The position numbers and the translations under genes are program-made. Shown here in pieces: positions 10,999 through 23,192 of a stretch of 64,000 nt of DNA; the stretch's first letter is position 1; the number at the start of each line of letters is the position of its first letter. Source of the stretch: Uloborus plumipes (lineage: Eukaryota > Arthropoda > Arachnida > Araneae > Uloboridae); NCBI GenBank assembly GCA_038373865.1, contig JAXGGA010003947.1:1-64000 (forward strand). The letters run 5' to 3'. The notes beneath the pieces were generated by a model. That model did not search any database, was not told the DNA's origin, and saw only the letters and a list, made by a program, of their open reading frames with translations.

Positions 10999-12181
10999 CA
11001 CTGCACAAAATAATTTCTTGTTTTTACTTCTTTTACGTAGTAAAAGAAGTATTGTGATCGTGAAAAAAAATCCACTCAAATTTGGGTCTAAATTTTGATT
11101 TTGCTCACCCCCGAATGAATGTTCAGTAGTTTTTTCGACCTGTCAACACGTGCACATGTACCTACCAACATATAAACAGCCGAAAAATCCTTTTCAACCA
11201 CCCCGAGTTAATTACGACGAGTTTTCTCGTGACGTCTGTATGTACGTGTGTATGTGCGTTGTATGTACGTATGTGTATCGCATAACTCAAAAACTATATG
11301 CCGTAGAAGCTTCTAGTTTGGTATGTAAGGCTCTGATGATGGTCTAGTTGTGCACCTCCCCTTGTAGTTGCATTCGAATGTTCCCAAGGCGGTGTTTTAC
11401 CCCTTTTGAGGGGTAAATCAGTGTTAATTTCAATGCAGATTCAAGTTTTATGAATTGGCGCGACGACTTGGCGATATGTCGCCAACATTTTGGGAGTCAA
11501 GTGTTTGATGCCAACTGGCGACATATCGCCAAGTTGGTGACAAATTTGGAGAAAAAAATTATTTTTTGAATTTGGGTTCAACTTGGCGCTATTGGCGTTA
11601 TTTTGCGAACAATTCACTGAATGATGTTAAATCGGCAATATTTTGAAAATTAACCATTGCAAAACATTTTTTTTTTTTTTTTTGCATTGTTTCGTGGCAG
11701 ATTAGGGGTGTAAATATTTGAATTGTTACTTTGCTCACTCCAAGCACTTTTTTTAACACTTAAGGCAACTACTAAGAAATTTACACGTACAAGGAAGTAG
11801 TGTAGGGTCCATACCAGATTTTTACAGTATGATACTGAAAGCAGAGGTTTCAGTTTAAACTGTAAAATCTCAGTAATAAATTGTAAAACTAGCTATTTTA
11901 CAGTTTATTACTGTACAAATAGCAATTTTACAGTCCATTACTGTAAAATTAACAATGCTACAGTTTATTACCATTAAATTAGCTGTATTATACTGTAAAA
12001 ACAATAGTGCAATACTGGCAACAGATGTTCCAGTTTAAAAGTGTAAAATGCGCGGTAATAAACTGTCAAATTAGCAATTTTACAGTTTATTACTGTAAAC
12101 TGGCAATGTTACAATTTATTACTGTAAAATTAGCAGTTTTACAGTTTATTACTGTAAAAACAACATTCACTTTTTACAGTG
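10999..12181. mobile_element. 'ACTGTAAAA' family element, copy 2, with nested ACTTCC element
   Basis: It starts CACTGCACAAAAT after TA (10997-10998) and ends TTTTTACAGTG before TA (12182-12183). The part from 11823 to 12181 is an array of ACAGTTTATTACTGTAAAATTAGC words. Between 11026 and 11822 it is split by an ACTTCC-family element. The two halves join into the sequence seen in other copies (GTTTTT|ACAGTATGATACTG). Confidence 0.75.
11026..11822 (+). mobile_element. ACTTCC-family repeat, copy 1 (about 0.8 kb)
   Basis: It begins with a hairpin, ACTTCTTTTACGTAGTAAAA plus GAAGT, and ends ACACGTACAAGGAAGTAGTG then GGTCCATACCAGAT. The middle holds clustered TTGGCGACATATCGCCAAG words. Copies with the same order lie at 48101-48887, 49496-50280, 52646-53420 (minus) and 58700-59187 (minus, partial). 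There is no long ORF. Class unknown; the terminal ACTTCC/GGAAGT inversion suggests a DNA element. Confidence 0.75.
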
Positions 12182-12183
12182 TA

Positions 12184-14100
12184 CAAAATTGTTTTTTTTT
12201 TGTTTTTTTAATCTCAGTATGATGGACGGTGAGAAGAATTCGGACACTTTACGCATTTATATGACGCGGCATTTGATTATGCTGCGTAAATCGACTAATT
12301 CCCATTGCTATTTTTAAGATGGGATAAGCTCAACCTTGAAATTAGCTATGCTGGGAAAGGGGGAAAGTATTGTATTAAGTTATTAGCACGCTAAAAGGAT
12401 CTCATAACAATGGGAATTCTGTCATGCTGGTAAATCTAAAAAAAGGTGACGGTATTTGCTTTATGGAATTTCATTAACATATGATCAAAATCACAGAAAA
12501 CAACGCAGTTTGACTCCAATTTTTAACAAGTTTTCGGATGTTTATTACAGAAAGAATTAAAATATTCTGCTGGGACTTTCATATAGATGTTTTAGATTAT
12601 AAAAGACGAAAAAAATTAAAACAAAACGGTGATAATTTCTGCATTTTTATTTTTTTTTTTATTTAGAAAAGTTCCTTTATTATTTCTAAAAGTTCTTTTA
12701 TTTATGTTTAAAATTCATCTAAAAGATCAAAATCACACAAAGAATGATATATAGCTGCGCAATAATTTATTTTCAAAATAGATATTTCACTTAAAATGTA
12801 ACTTGAGTTATTGGTTTAAACTTTAAAAATAAAATGACTATATTCCCAGAATACAGAGCTCCATTTTGCACTCAATATTGCTCTTTTTTCCTTAATCATG
12901 TAAGTTGTAAATGACGAAAAAGAGCCCCCATATTCTGTAGTCTGTAGTGCATTCCTAAAAGATATATTGTTCTACATGAACGAACTCTCATTGCATTCAC
13001 GTAACTTATTTTTACGTACTCGACCAGCACATTCAAAAACTACTTTAAGTGTATTGTTTTTAAAAAATTCGGATGTTGAAAAGAATTCCAGAAAACTTTT
13101 CAAAATAAAATAAAAAAATTCCAAGTAAAATCTCATTAACTTACCATTCTTTTTAGCTATCCGGAATCCGGTAAAAAAGTCGAACAAATAAAATACATTT
13201 TTCTGCTTGCAGACGATTTAAAACAAAATATTTTTATCTTTTTAAAATTCCCTACGGAATTTTCTTGTGTGGCCAAAAAAGGTTTATTTTTTGTTATCTG
13301 TGATCATTAGACTGCAGCGCCTCCTACAGTTTATTTGAATTCCAAATTGTCTTTCATTTACAACAAGAAGTTCTGTCAAGAACTAAACGAGCCTACTTTC
13401 CCGTACATCGACATCGGCATTGTAGCATCTGATCAATATTCTCTTGATTATCTGAAACTAAAAATTATGTCAAACATATCTTTATAGCACTTAAAGCTGA
13501 TTTCTGAAAGCACAATATACCCCTCTCATCAGATAAAATAGACACGTAAAAAGTAAATAAACGAGTCAATAAAGTTTTGCCGCACCTTTTAAAGAATGTA
13601 ACTGTTATAGTTCTTCCGTAGAAAAATTCCACAATCGTTTTCAAAAGAAAAAAAAATAAATAAATAAAATAAAAGTACAAAGAACTTCAAAACACATTTT
13701 ATCAAAGAAAGAAAAAAAACTTGTTCGTTAATAAAATGTCTTGAATTTCATTTTTAATCCGTTGCCAGTTGTTAAATATAAATAAGGAATAAAATGCTCT
13801 CGTGAATGAAAAATTTTTGTTAACAAAAAAAATCGTCTGATAAAAAAAAATAATAATAATAAATTAAACAAATAAATAAATAAACAAAAAATCGTCTGCC
13901 CAGTCAGTCATTTTTTCTGAGCCTGCTATTCTGCCATGTTCGCGGAGTCGGAGTCGGAATCAGAGTCTTCACAGAAGATTACTTAGAAAAGTACTTTACA
14001 AACATTATTTATCAAAACCATTTTCTTACAAAGTTAGTTTGAAGGAAATCCGCCTTGAAGTTCAGAATCAACATTCAATTTAAATTTCTCCGTAGGCGCT
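12184..14100. other. AT-rich intergenic stretch, nothing recognised
   Basis: About 1.9 kb without a supportable gene. AATTCCCATTG (12297) and CAATGGGAATT (12408) form a short inverted pair that could mark a relic element. ORFs of 71 codons on the minus strand show no family features. Confidence 0.5.
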
Positions 14101-14109
14101 CATGTTAAT

Positions 14110-14840
14110 TTTTTTTCTGAACGGTTCATCATTGAACGAAAAATGGTTCAAATTGAAAAGTGAAATATAGGAATGAGCCTCTCCGAGATCTTTCGAACAA
14201 AAAAAAAATTATTTAATTCGGACGGTTCACTTAAAAGTTATTATGTGGGGAAAGGTTCTTTGAACGGTTCAATGTTGAACAAAAAAAATGTTCAAATTGA
14301 AAATTTAAATACGGTAATGAAGCACCCTTGCCGAGACCTTTTGAACAAAAAAAAGTTTGTTTAAATCAGACTGTTCATTCAAAAATTATTAGGTGTGAGA
14401 GCTTGTTTGAACGGTTCAATGTTGAACGAAAAATTGTTCAAATCGGAAATTTAAAAACGGGGATGAAGTATCCTTGCCGAGATCTTTCGAACAAAAAAAA
14501 GTTTGTTTAAATCGGACGGTTCACTCAAAAGTTATTAGGGGTGAGAGCTTGTTTGAACGGTTCAATGTTGAACGAAAAATTGTTCAAATCGAAAATGTAG
14601 ATACGGGAATGAAATACCCTTGAAAAGATCTTTCGAACAAAAAAAAGTTTGTTCAAATCGGACTGTTAACTAAAAGGTTAATATCGCGGGCCAGGTTGTT
14701 TGAACGGTTTAAAGTTGCACCAAAAATTGTTCAAATCGAAAAATCAAATATGGGAATAAGCTGTACTCGCCGAGATCTTTCCAACAAAAAAAAGTTTGTC
14801 CAAATCGGAATGTTCATTCAAAAGTTATTAGGGGGGACAG
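14110..14840 (+). repeat. Tandem array, about 146-bp unit, five copies
   Basis: The landmark TGAACGGTTCA(A/T) recurs near 14117, 14260, 14408, 14554 and 14698, a spacing of 143-148 bp. Each unit also carries GTTCAAATYG, CCGAGATCTTTCGAACAAAA and AAAAGTTATTAGG. The array ends in GGGGGGACAGACAGACCGAC. The three 60-80 codon ORFs here are the same repeat translated several times, not genes. Confidence 0.9.
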
Positions 14841-14939
14841 ACAGACCGACCGACAGACACACAAATTCCCCATCTCAATACCCTACTTTCAAATTTTTAA
14901 TTTTTCGATATTTATTTCATTTTTTTGTTTCTTTTTGAC

Positions 14940-16850
14940 TTTTTTTTACTTGGCGATATTTTTTTGGACTTGGCGATATTTTTTGGACTTGGCGACATTT
15001 TTTACATGCATTAAGCCAATTTTAATGCTTTTTTCGTCTCTTTTATTTTTAACGGGAAAGTAGGCTAAAAAATATAGATTAACACTGTAAGAATAAAATT
15101 TTCTGAGAAAAATATTTAAAACAGGAATAATTAAAATGTTCTTTTAAATCTTTTCATCCAAAGTATGTTTTCTGCCTTGTGCATTGTGATACATAAATTG
15201 TTCACGTGCAAATACATTCTATTAAGTTTCGTCATTTTAAATTTATCACTGATATTTCTTTCAACTGTCAGTTATTTTTTCATCAAAAGAAAATTTCAAC
15301 AGCTTTTCGAATGCCCCCAGTCTTTTCGTTTTTATTAATTACTTTATTTCATCTTTTTATTTTATTCGCAATTCACATAAACCATGGAAGGCGCTGCAAT
15401 CTCTTGCTAATGGTGATGAAAGAGATAAAATAAATGCAGAAAAGTACGCGTTGCTTTTAAGCTTGATGATTATGAAGTTTCTCTTTCTAGTTGTTTTGAA
15501 ATTACTTCAACTTAAATACTGTCCGTTGTTTACCTTTTATCCCAAATGAGGAGTAAAATGTTCTACCTCTTTAACTTTTTTTTAAACCACTGTAAAGTGA
15601 CGTATTCAAAAGCTATAAGTGTAATTTGATCATACGCTACGCATTTTCTGTGTACAAATAAAGAAGAAATCGAATTTAAAAGCAACTCTCACTGCGAAAT
15701 TTCTTGGCAACAAGAAATAAATATTATGAAACATATAGTTATTTAAATGTGTTTGCAGAGAAGAAAATACTTTAAAAGAAGGCCATTAAAAACAGCAAAC
15801 AGTAATAAAAAAATTCGTCAGTTATGTTAACAAATTGTGAAGGACAAAACTGCTTTTTGATTGATCGATTTAGTTGATGTTTTTAAAATTGATAAATGAA
15901 TGTTTCCGTGCTTTATTGTTACGTGGCTTGAATTTTAAATTTCAAAAAGTGGTTGAATCTTAATCTAAAGCAAAGTTAAATTTATTATTTTATTTGTTTC
16001 TGTGCTAATTATTTATCCTTGAAATTAAACAAAAAGTAAAGTTAACTGCATTTTTAATAACACAATAAAAATTAAAAACTAATTAATAACTCTGCATTGT
16101 ATTTACTGACGTTGGATACGAAATGCGATATCGTTTTATCTTAAAACTGATTAAAGTTCATGATTTGACATTAACTATCAAATATTGATTTAATAATATG
16201 AAATTACATTATATTATAGTTATTGTAGGATTTGCTATTGTTTAATAATTAGAAGTATATGTAATACTCCCATGAAATGAATACATACATTTTAGAGAAT
16301 ACATAATTTAAGTGAAATAAATAAATGTAATACATAATGCATTATACAAATTTAAGTGATGAAATCTTTAAAAAAATTTAAAGTGTCCACAACTAAGCCC
16401 ACTAGTGTGTATAAATAGTAGTTAATTCTTGATGTGCAAGAGATGAATAGCTTCACTTTGACATATGCTTGTTATATGCTTTGTAAAATGAGGTACCTTT
16501 TTGAAATTGTGTCGTTCGAAATTTATGGCTTGTTCTTCTGACCTGCTTTTCAATGGCAAATGACTTGAAAGTATTCCATTGAGCATTTTATGGCAGGCAG
16601 AAAACTGGGAAAGGGGAGATTGTGAACTGAAAGTCAATTGATTGTTTGTAAAATTGAAACAAATCTCCTTTATTTTACGTAAGCTGACTTTGCCCGCCGT
16701 TGCACTGTCAACTCGAAAATAAAAGATGTATCAAGTGATATGTACATGTTGAAAAATCACGCTTAGGTAAAAGAAGAAAAGTCAGAGAAAAAATTTCCTA
16801 ACAACGTATAGGAAAGAGCAATTTTATTACTTAAAATTTACAAAGATTTC
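14940..16850. other. AT-rich intergenic stretch, nothing recognised apart from ACTTGGCGA words
   Basis: ACTTGGCGATATTTTTTTGG and two similar words lie at 14949-15000. Beyond them I recognise no gene, RNA or structured repeat. Confidence 0.5.
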
Positions 16851-16911
16851 TCTTTAGGTTCTTTTAAACTTTCTTCCTAAAAAACTCCGTTTGTGAATTG
16901 CTAAGCTTCCA

Positions 16912-16990
16912 AGGACCTTTTGCCAAGTTTGTCAAAGATCCGACGTAAACTGTGGATTAATATTAGGAATATATATACACACACACATAG
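16912..16990 (+). repeat. Dispersed repeat fragment ending in (CA)n, second copy
   Basis: The text AAAGATCCGACGTAAACTGT, followed by a CACACACA run, matches 7183-7262. Confidence 0.5.
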
Positions 16991-17230
16991 ATAAATTTGC
17001 TTAAAAATAGTTAGATAGTAAATTTACTTAAAAATAGATGGATGATAAATTTTTTTTGCGCGCAAAAAACAAATTATTTATTTTAAAATGTGTGTCATAT
17101 TTTACTGTTTATAAGAATTTAGATGAAGTTAAATGCAATTCAAAGTCAATGGCGATTTATTTGAATATATATTCTTTTAATATCAGTTAAATCATTCTAA
17201 TAACAGTTTAATAAAACCAGTTCAAACGTA

Positions 17231-17881
17231 CAGGGTGTCCACTCCAATCGTGGACCAATAGCTAATTTCTAAACCGTTAGAGATAAGCATATAGTTTATT
17301 TAGGAAAAAATCTCCAAATTATGAAAGGAATTTTGGGTCTATTCAATGTTTTTCAAAAAATCAAATTTTGAAAGAGTTACGAAATTTAAATTTTTATACA
17401 GCCCCCTAGTCCTACCAATCATATTTAGTAAAACATTCTTGACACTGTAACGTTCAAAACTAAAAAAAAATCACTCTTCTACCACAAAAATTGACCGAGT
17501 TATGACGTTTTGAAAAATCAAGATTTTGAAGGATTTCGCATACGGTCCCTTGAGCGATCTCTCGATGACGTCATGAAATAATTCAAAATCTTGATTTTTC
17601 AAAACGTCATAACTCGGTCAATTTTTGTGGTAGAAGAGTGATTTTTTTTTAGTTTTAAACGTTATAGTGTCAGGAATGTTTTACTAAATATGATTGATAG
17701 GACAGGGGGGCTGTATAAAAATTTAAATTTCGTAACTCTTTCAAAATTTGATTTTTTGAAAAACATTGAATAGACCCAAAATTCCTTTCATAATTTGGAG
17801 ATTTTTTCCTAAATAAACGATATGCTTATCTCTAACGGTTTAGAAATTAGCTATTGGTCCACGATTGGAGTGGACACCCTG
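17231..17881. mobile_element. MITE with about 305-bp inverted arms (651 bp)
   Basis: The element starts CAGGGTGTCCACTCCAATCG and ends with its reverse complement, flanked by TA on both sides. The arms (about 17231-17538 and 17575-17881) are nearly perfect inverted repeats over some 300 bp, with about 35 bp of spacer. TA duplication and CAGGGTG ends suggest the Tc1/mariner group. There is no ORF. A transcript across it would fold into a very long hairpin. Confidence 0.9.
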
Positions 17882-18091
17882 TATATCGTTTTGCCATAAA
17901 AGCTTTTGTGTGTGTGTGTATCTGTATGTTACACTTTGTTACTTTGTAATAATGAAGTAAATACGCAAAATATTTTTGCCAGACATTACTTAAAATAACA
18001 AACCGGGGAGACCTCGACATGTCGATTACCTATTGTTGAACTCTCATAAAATTACACATTTGTGTAACAGATGATAGTACTTCTCTCTAAC

Positions 18092-18254
18092 CAGTGGCGT
18101 AGGAAAAAAAATAATGAATGGAAGGGGGGGGGGGCTCATCTGAACTTTTTCGAAATTTAAGTCGAAAACACAGCTTTAGGCCCTTGTACATGAACAAAAT
18201 TTTGTTGCTACATGGGGGGGTTAGCCCCTTTGACCTCCCCTGGCTACGCCTCTG
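18092..18254. mobile_element. hAT-type MITE (163 bp)
   Basis: It starts CAGTGGCGTAGGAA and ends GGCTACGCCTCTG. CAGTGGCGTAG ends are typical of hAT elements. The flanks TCTCTAAC and CTTCTAAG are a partly conserved 8-bp duplication (five of eight positions). The interior has G and C homopolymers. Confidence 0.65.
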
Positions 18255-18644
18255 CTTCTAAGTGACTATTGACAAGCTTTACACATACAATCGTGTGGTT
18301 GAATATCTTATCTAACTTGTCAGTCTTCTGAAAACCGCCTAAAATCAGAGCCATCGTCAACAGTGACTGTTGTCGTGAATGAGAACCTTATAATTTAGGC
18401 TTTATAAACGTGAACAACTTAGTCGATTTAATTCTATCATTTATTTTTTTGCTAAAAAGTTTAAAAGAATTTTGATTTACAACGATGAAAAATTCTCTGA
18501 GGTCATTTCAATAAGTTTGTTTCCATATGCGATAGAAGACAGAAGACCTTCTTTTAACTGTTCTCTTAAAAGTATCGAGATTTCCCAAAGCGCTCTTCTT
18601 ATTCGACTTCAAATACATCAAAACAAATTTGTTCCTCAATAATG

Positions 18645-18722
18645 ATAATAATAGCAAAAGAAATGATAATAGTAATGATGATGATAATAATAAAATAATA
18701 ATAATAGTAATAATAATAACAG
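18645..18722. repeat. AAT/ATG-rich microsatellite
   Basis: Imperfect (AAT)n with (GAT)n interruptions, about 80 bp. The leucine/isoleucine-rich ORF across it is not coding. Confidence 0.85.
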
Positions 18723-20060
18723 CCATACAAATTTCTTAATTTTCACTGGATTATACATCATCTTTTCATTTATTAGTCCTAACTATAATTAAGCATGAGT
18801 TGCATTTTTTAACTCTAAGCACACGTATTATTATCAAGAAATTAGTTTTCCTCTATTGAGGAACAACTTAAATGGTCCCGTTAACTATACGATACAATTA
18901 GAAGAAGAAGGAAGAGCGAACAAGCAATTACTGAAGACAGAGAAATAAAAAGGAACGGAGAGCTTCTTCTCAAAAGCTCTTGAGAATTTGACACACAGAC
19001 ACAGTTCCCGTTAAGGTCTCACTTTCGCTTTTTCTCTTTCTTTTTTACTTCAACTTTCTCTGAAAGCCCCCTGGGGGCAGTCGTTAAAAGCTTACATCAC
19101 ACGCGCAGATGCCGGTAGGGAACAAGCACATTCTGCAGGAAAACAAAAGAAGAAAATAAATCAGGATGTACGCTAGGTGAACGATGTTCCTTCGTGTCAA
19201 GGGTATCTGCTACTTGGCGCGAAAATAAAAGAAAGAAAATTTGATTGTTTTGCTGATACGGGAGCAGTTTTGTTGACATCCAGAAGAATCATGTTGAAAG
19301 TAGTTTAATAGTTTTTGATGTGTGTTGTAAAGTTTGACGTAAATGCAATGTTGCGTCATCATGATGTAATATGAGTTTTCTCAAGGCCCTTGAACTTTTT
19401 TAAAAGAATTTTCATTGAGTGACACAGGCATTCCCTTGAAAAAGAATTGCGTCTCACACGTGTGAAAAGAAGAGTTTTTTTTTTTTTTCAATAGTTTCAT
19501 TTCTTCCTTTTTTTTTTTTTGTAAATCTTTTATTATTTCATCTTTTAGTGTGAGAAAATGAAGCTATGAGCTAAAAGTAATGTATTTCCGAATTCAATAA
19601 ACACACTCCTTGTATATATATAGCGAGTAAAACACTTATGAATGGAAATTATGTATTGTTGCTGATTTAAACTACAAAAAAAAACCCAAGATGATCATTT
19701 ATTATTAAAAAAAAACTAAAAGAGTGAACCCTTTAGCACCCTACTGGGTCGTCTCTAGCGTGAATGCATGAGGAGTTACCAGCGATAAATCAGGCAAAAA
19801 GTTTTTTACGATATCCGGCGTCATTTAGCTCTACAGGAAACGTAAACACGCTTATAATTCGACCGAATTCATAGATGGCATGAGTTCTGTCGAATTTACA
19901 GCTGTTTATGAGTTTGATCGAATTATAGTCGAAGTCGAATTCGATGAATGGTAACTGTTCAACTTACCATCCCAAGTGATTCCAGATCTACTCTATCTGT
20001 AAGAAATTGGTAATTCGAAAAAGCCAAACCAGATGGGTGGTTATGTGGTAGAGAAAGTAA
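18723..20060. other. Intergenic stretch, nothing recognised
   Basis: No supportable gene. GTCGAATT/AATTCGAC words cluster at 19855-19950 and could be a relic element. Confidence 0.45.
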
Positions 20061-20061
20061 T

Positions 20062-20280
20062 GTGACACCCTTCCAGTGTGTGACTGAGCAGTGAGCAATG
20101 CTTAGGGAAAAAATGGTTCCTGGAAGTGCTATTCATCACATGTGACTGAAGTATGTCACGAATTTAACGATGCCTTGGTGCGGTGGATCAATATTAGAGT
20201 TGACCATGTATCGTACTTCGATGGCACCCCATAACATCACACCAGCTGTAGGTGGGATGTGCCTCTGAACACGAAGGAAG
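20062..20280 (-). pseudogene. Tc1-type transposase fragment, heavily decayed
   Basis: Read on the minus strand, the part near 20270-20230 gives a GVMLWGAI-like motif, the conserved segment before the second catalytic Asp of Tc1 transposases. It is followed by DNA matching the later part of the plus-strand fragment at 20440-20998 (GTGACATACTTCAGTCACATG against GTGACATGCTTCAGTCACATG). The frame is broken. It faces the other copy's family in inverted orientation. Confidence 0.65.
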
Positions 20281-20439
20281 AATTAGAATTCCCACACTCT
20301 TCCTAAGTAGCACACTTCGTTTTTTAAAGGTTGTAAAATGGTTATTAACGTCGTAACAACCGCTTAAAAACGTTTATAAAACGTTCAAAGGTTATTTGTT
20401 CTACCTGGGCTACCTCCATTTGGAGTAGTGTGGCTCTCG

Positions 20440-20998
20440 ACAGAATTGAACTGCAGCTGAATGTATCCAGATGTTCTTCAGTGACGAATACACGTACAAT
20501 TCAGCCAGTGGTGACAATTGTATACGTACGTATGTGGCAGCCCTTCGATAACCACCCTAATAGAGCCTTTGCTTTCTAGTGTAGCGCCGTACCCACAGTT
20601 AAGGTGATATTATGAAGCGCCATCAAACATCATACACGGTCACTCCAAAGAATTATCCACCCCACCATTACAGCCTAGTTGTACGTCCGTGACATGCTTC
20701 AGTCACATGTGTTGTCACTTCTGGAAGGGCTTCTCAGTGCTATTTTTCAACAGGAAAATGCTCGGTCACACACATCAAGGGTGCCATAATACTTACTCCA
20801 ACACATTATCGCCTTCTATTGCCTGCTCTTTTCCTGATGAGTCTCAAATCGAGCATATCTGTGATCACTTAGACCAGTAAGTTGGACAGCCTATCAGTTT
20901 GATGTAATTGAAGGTTTGTTTACATTTACTGTAAAAAAGCAAATCAGGAATGCGAGACTTGTCAGCCTGTATCGCCTTGTGCATTCACTTTACAAGTG
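20440..20998 (+). pseudogene. Tc1-type transposase remnant, decayed
   Basis: In shifting frames it encodes FFSDEYTYNSASGDN (first catalytic Asp region), FQQENARSHTSRV (Asp of the usual QDNARPH motif replaced by Glu) and SQIEHICDHLDQ (third acidic residue region), then a MRDLSACIALCI-like tail. The frame is broken by several stops and shifts. No terminal inverted repeats were recognised. The family match is strong, but the product cannot be active. Confidence 0.8.
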
Positions 20999-21555
20999 TG
21001 CAAAAATCTGGGATAAACATTACTAGCTGTAATTTGCAGTTCTGAAGTTGATGTACACTTTAATATGAAATTTAATATGAATTTAATTAATTTCTCGAAT
21101 TTGATGAAATAATTCCCTATAGCACCTAGTACCTAATTATTTATGAACTGACAAATTTATTGTCCCTTTAGTGTACATCGGATTCAAAGAAAATAGATCC
21201 GTATCTCAGAATAACACTAAACCACAGGTTAGTCAGATTTTTGCTTTTAGTACTTTTAAATAACTAGCGCTTCGATTAATTTTTTAAGTTAAAAGGAAAG
21301 CATAATAAACAAGAAAACAAATCGTGTTGTCATAAAGTATACATATAAATTCCGAAGACTACTTCAGATTGACATATTCGTGGTAAATCCCTCAAAGTCA
21401 CAACTCACCCACTGACCGTATTCTGCTCAAAGAGTAAGAATTTGTGCCAAAGGTCGGGAAGTTAATAGAGGCATACTCTTTTTAGAACTTGACTCTTGGC
21501 TTTTAAATTGGTTTTCAGGAATGGAATGGCCGATTTTGGATGCCAAAGATCACTC
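20999..21555. other. AT-rich stretch, nothing recognised
   Basis: No gene or structured repeat seen. Confidence 0.45.
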
Positions 21556-22135
21556 CTTGATCTTGTAATTTCCCACAAAATAAGTATAGTGTGTGCACTT
21601 CATGGTAATAAGCAGTTATTTTTGAAACATATGTCTCTGATGTTAAGGATTTTGAAAGCTATTGTTTAACTGGAGAGTTAAACTTGTTTGTAACATCTTG
21701 TTTGTTTGTAAACTTACCATAGACGTGTGATTTGAAAAGATTGCGGTTGCGTACTTAACCTTTTCATTTTACTATCTTCAAACATAGATGAGAAAGTTGA
21801 TTACAAGTGCAAACAGTGGTTATTATGAAAAGGGAGAATTTGTGTCTATTTCGAATGGTGGTTTGTGGGAAATCTTGTAATTTCTAAGAAAAGAAGTATG
21901 GTATGGTAATAAGCAGTTATTTTTAAAACATGTCTCTAAAGTTGAGGATTTTGATAGCTATCATTTAACTGGGGAAGACATCTTATTTGGTTGTAAACCA
22001 ACCACATATGTGTGTTGTGGAAAGATCGCGGTCACTTACTTAACCTTTTCATTTTACAATCATCAAACATAGATGTGACATAAGTGCAAAGATATGTTGC
22101 AAGTGCAAAAAGTGGTTATTATGAAAAGGGGGAAA
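21556..22135 (+). repeat. Local tandem duplication, two diverged units of about 280-300 bp
   Basis: The order TGGTAATAAGCAGTTATTTTT, CATATGTCTCTGATGTTAAG (second copy CATGTCTCTAAAGTTGAG), TTAACCTTTTCATTTTAC, then GTGGTTATTATGAAAAGGG occurs twice (starts near 21604 and 21905). Many substitutions and small gaps separate the copies. It is non-coding. Confidence 0.85.
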
Positions 22136-23192
22136 TCTGTTTTCTTGCCTATCTAAACTTGGAGATGAATAGGAAGAATTTGCAGTAGTGTTACGAAATA
22201 TTTCGACTTGGAAAAAATCTCACCAAACACGTTTGCCTTTTGATTAAAGGTCGTTTAATGAGACCAGATGTTTCTGATATTTAAAAGTAGTTCCGTTATT
22301 CAGAAGTTCAGGAAATAAGAAAGAATCTTTTCAAGCTAAAAATTATATTTGTATTTCATTCCAGTTTGTTGATAAATATTTATTCAAACTACCGTTATTC
22401 AGCTTCTTCTTTTCATTTGCAATTTGTGATTGATGTGTATGCAGGTGTTTTTCAGATACCAATGCGTTTAATTCTTCCTTTCTTAGATTTTTTTCATTTC
22501 TGTTGATTTTAATGAAGCAAACGTATATTTAGTTATTAAATTTTTTTAAAAAAGAACTAAATTTTTCTTTAAAAAAAAAGAAGCAGAAAGGAAGAAAGAA
22601 AACGCTATATATTACTAAAGGAAATCATGTGTCACATGATTTGACTTAGATACACACTTTGGTACTTAGTTGCATACTTACTTAGTACTTCTCACACACC
22701 TAATATTGTATTTCTATTCTCCGCCAATGAAATAAGCAGTGCCCAAAAGCCCGAGTACTTCCAGAGTACGCGCTAATAAATTGTTTTTTTTTTTAATGCT
22801 TCATATTAAGGTAAATTGGTAACAACAGTATTCTAGTTACCTTAGCTTCGTGTTTTTCCTTTTTAAACATCCGACGCAAAAAGGGGGAGGCTGTAAGTTT
22901 CACGTGTGTATCTGTGTGTCTGTCAGTGGTATCGTAACTCATGTAAACGAATAAACAGATTTTTTTTTTTTCAGTGATTGGGATTTTTTGTTGCTTTTAC
23001 TTGACCGTTATTAATGTTCCTAAGATTTTTTTCCCTTTTGCGTATAATGCCAAACTCCAGAGACTGCTGAATGTTTCTTTCTTTCTTTTTTCTTCTAAGA
23101 GGTGACTTAATCGAGAATATTCATAGCTATGGTTCATTTTCTCCGATTATTTCTTCATATAAAAACTTAACATAATTTCTTCTCAATTTCAG
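22136..23192. other. Probable intron upstream of the first visible exchanger exon
   Basis: AT-rich sequence ending in a polypyrimidine tract and AG (23191-23192). A dispersed repeat (CCGACGCAAAAAGGGGG ...) sits at 22870-22985. The preceding exon, expected to encode the helix before the GFH motif, was not found in the window. Confidence 0.6.

Noticed and set aside
14173..14938. Three small ORFs with similar sequence, possible gene family
   Set aside because: They are the same 146-bp tandem unit translated repeatedly.
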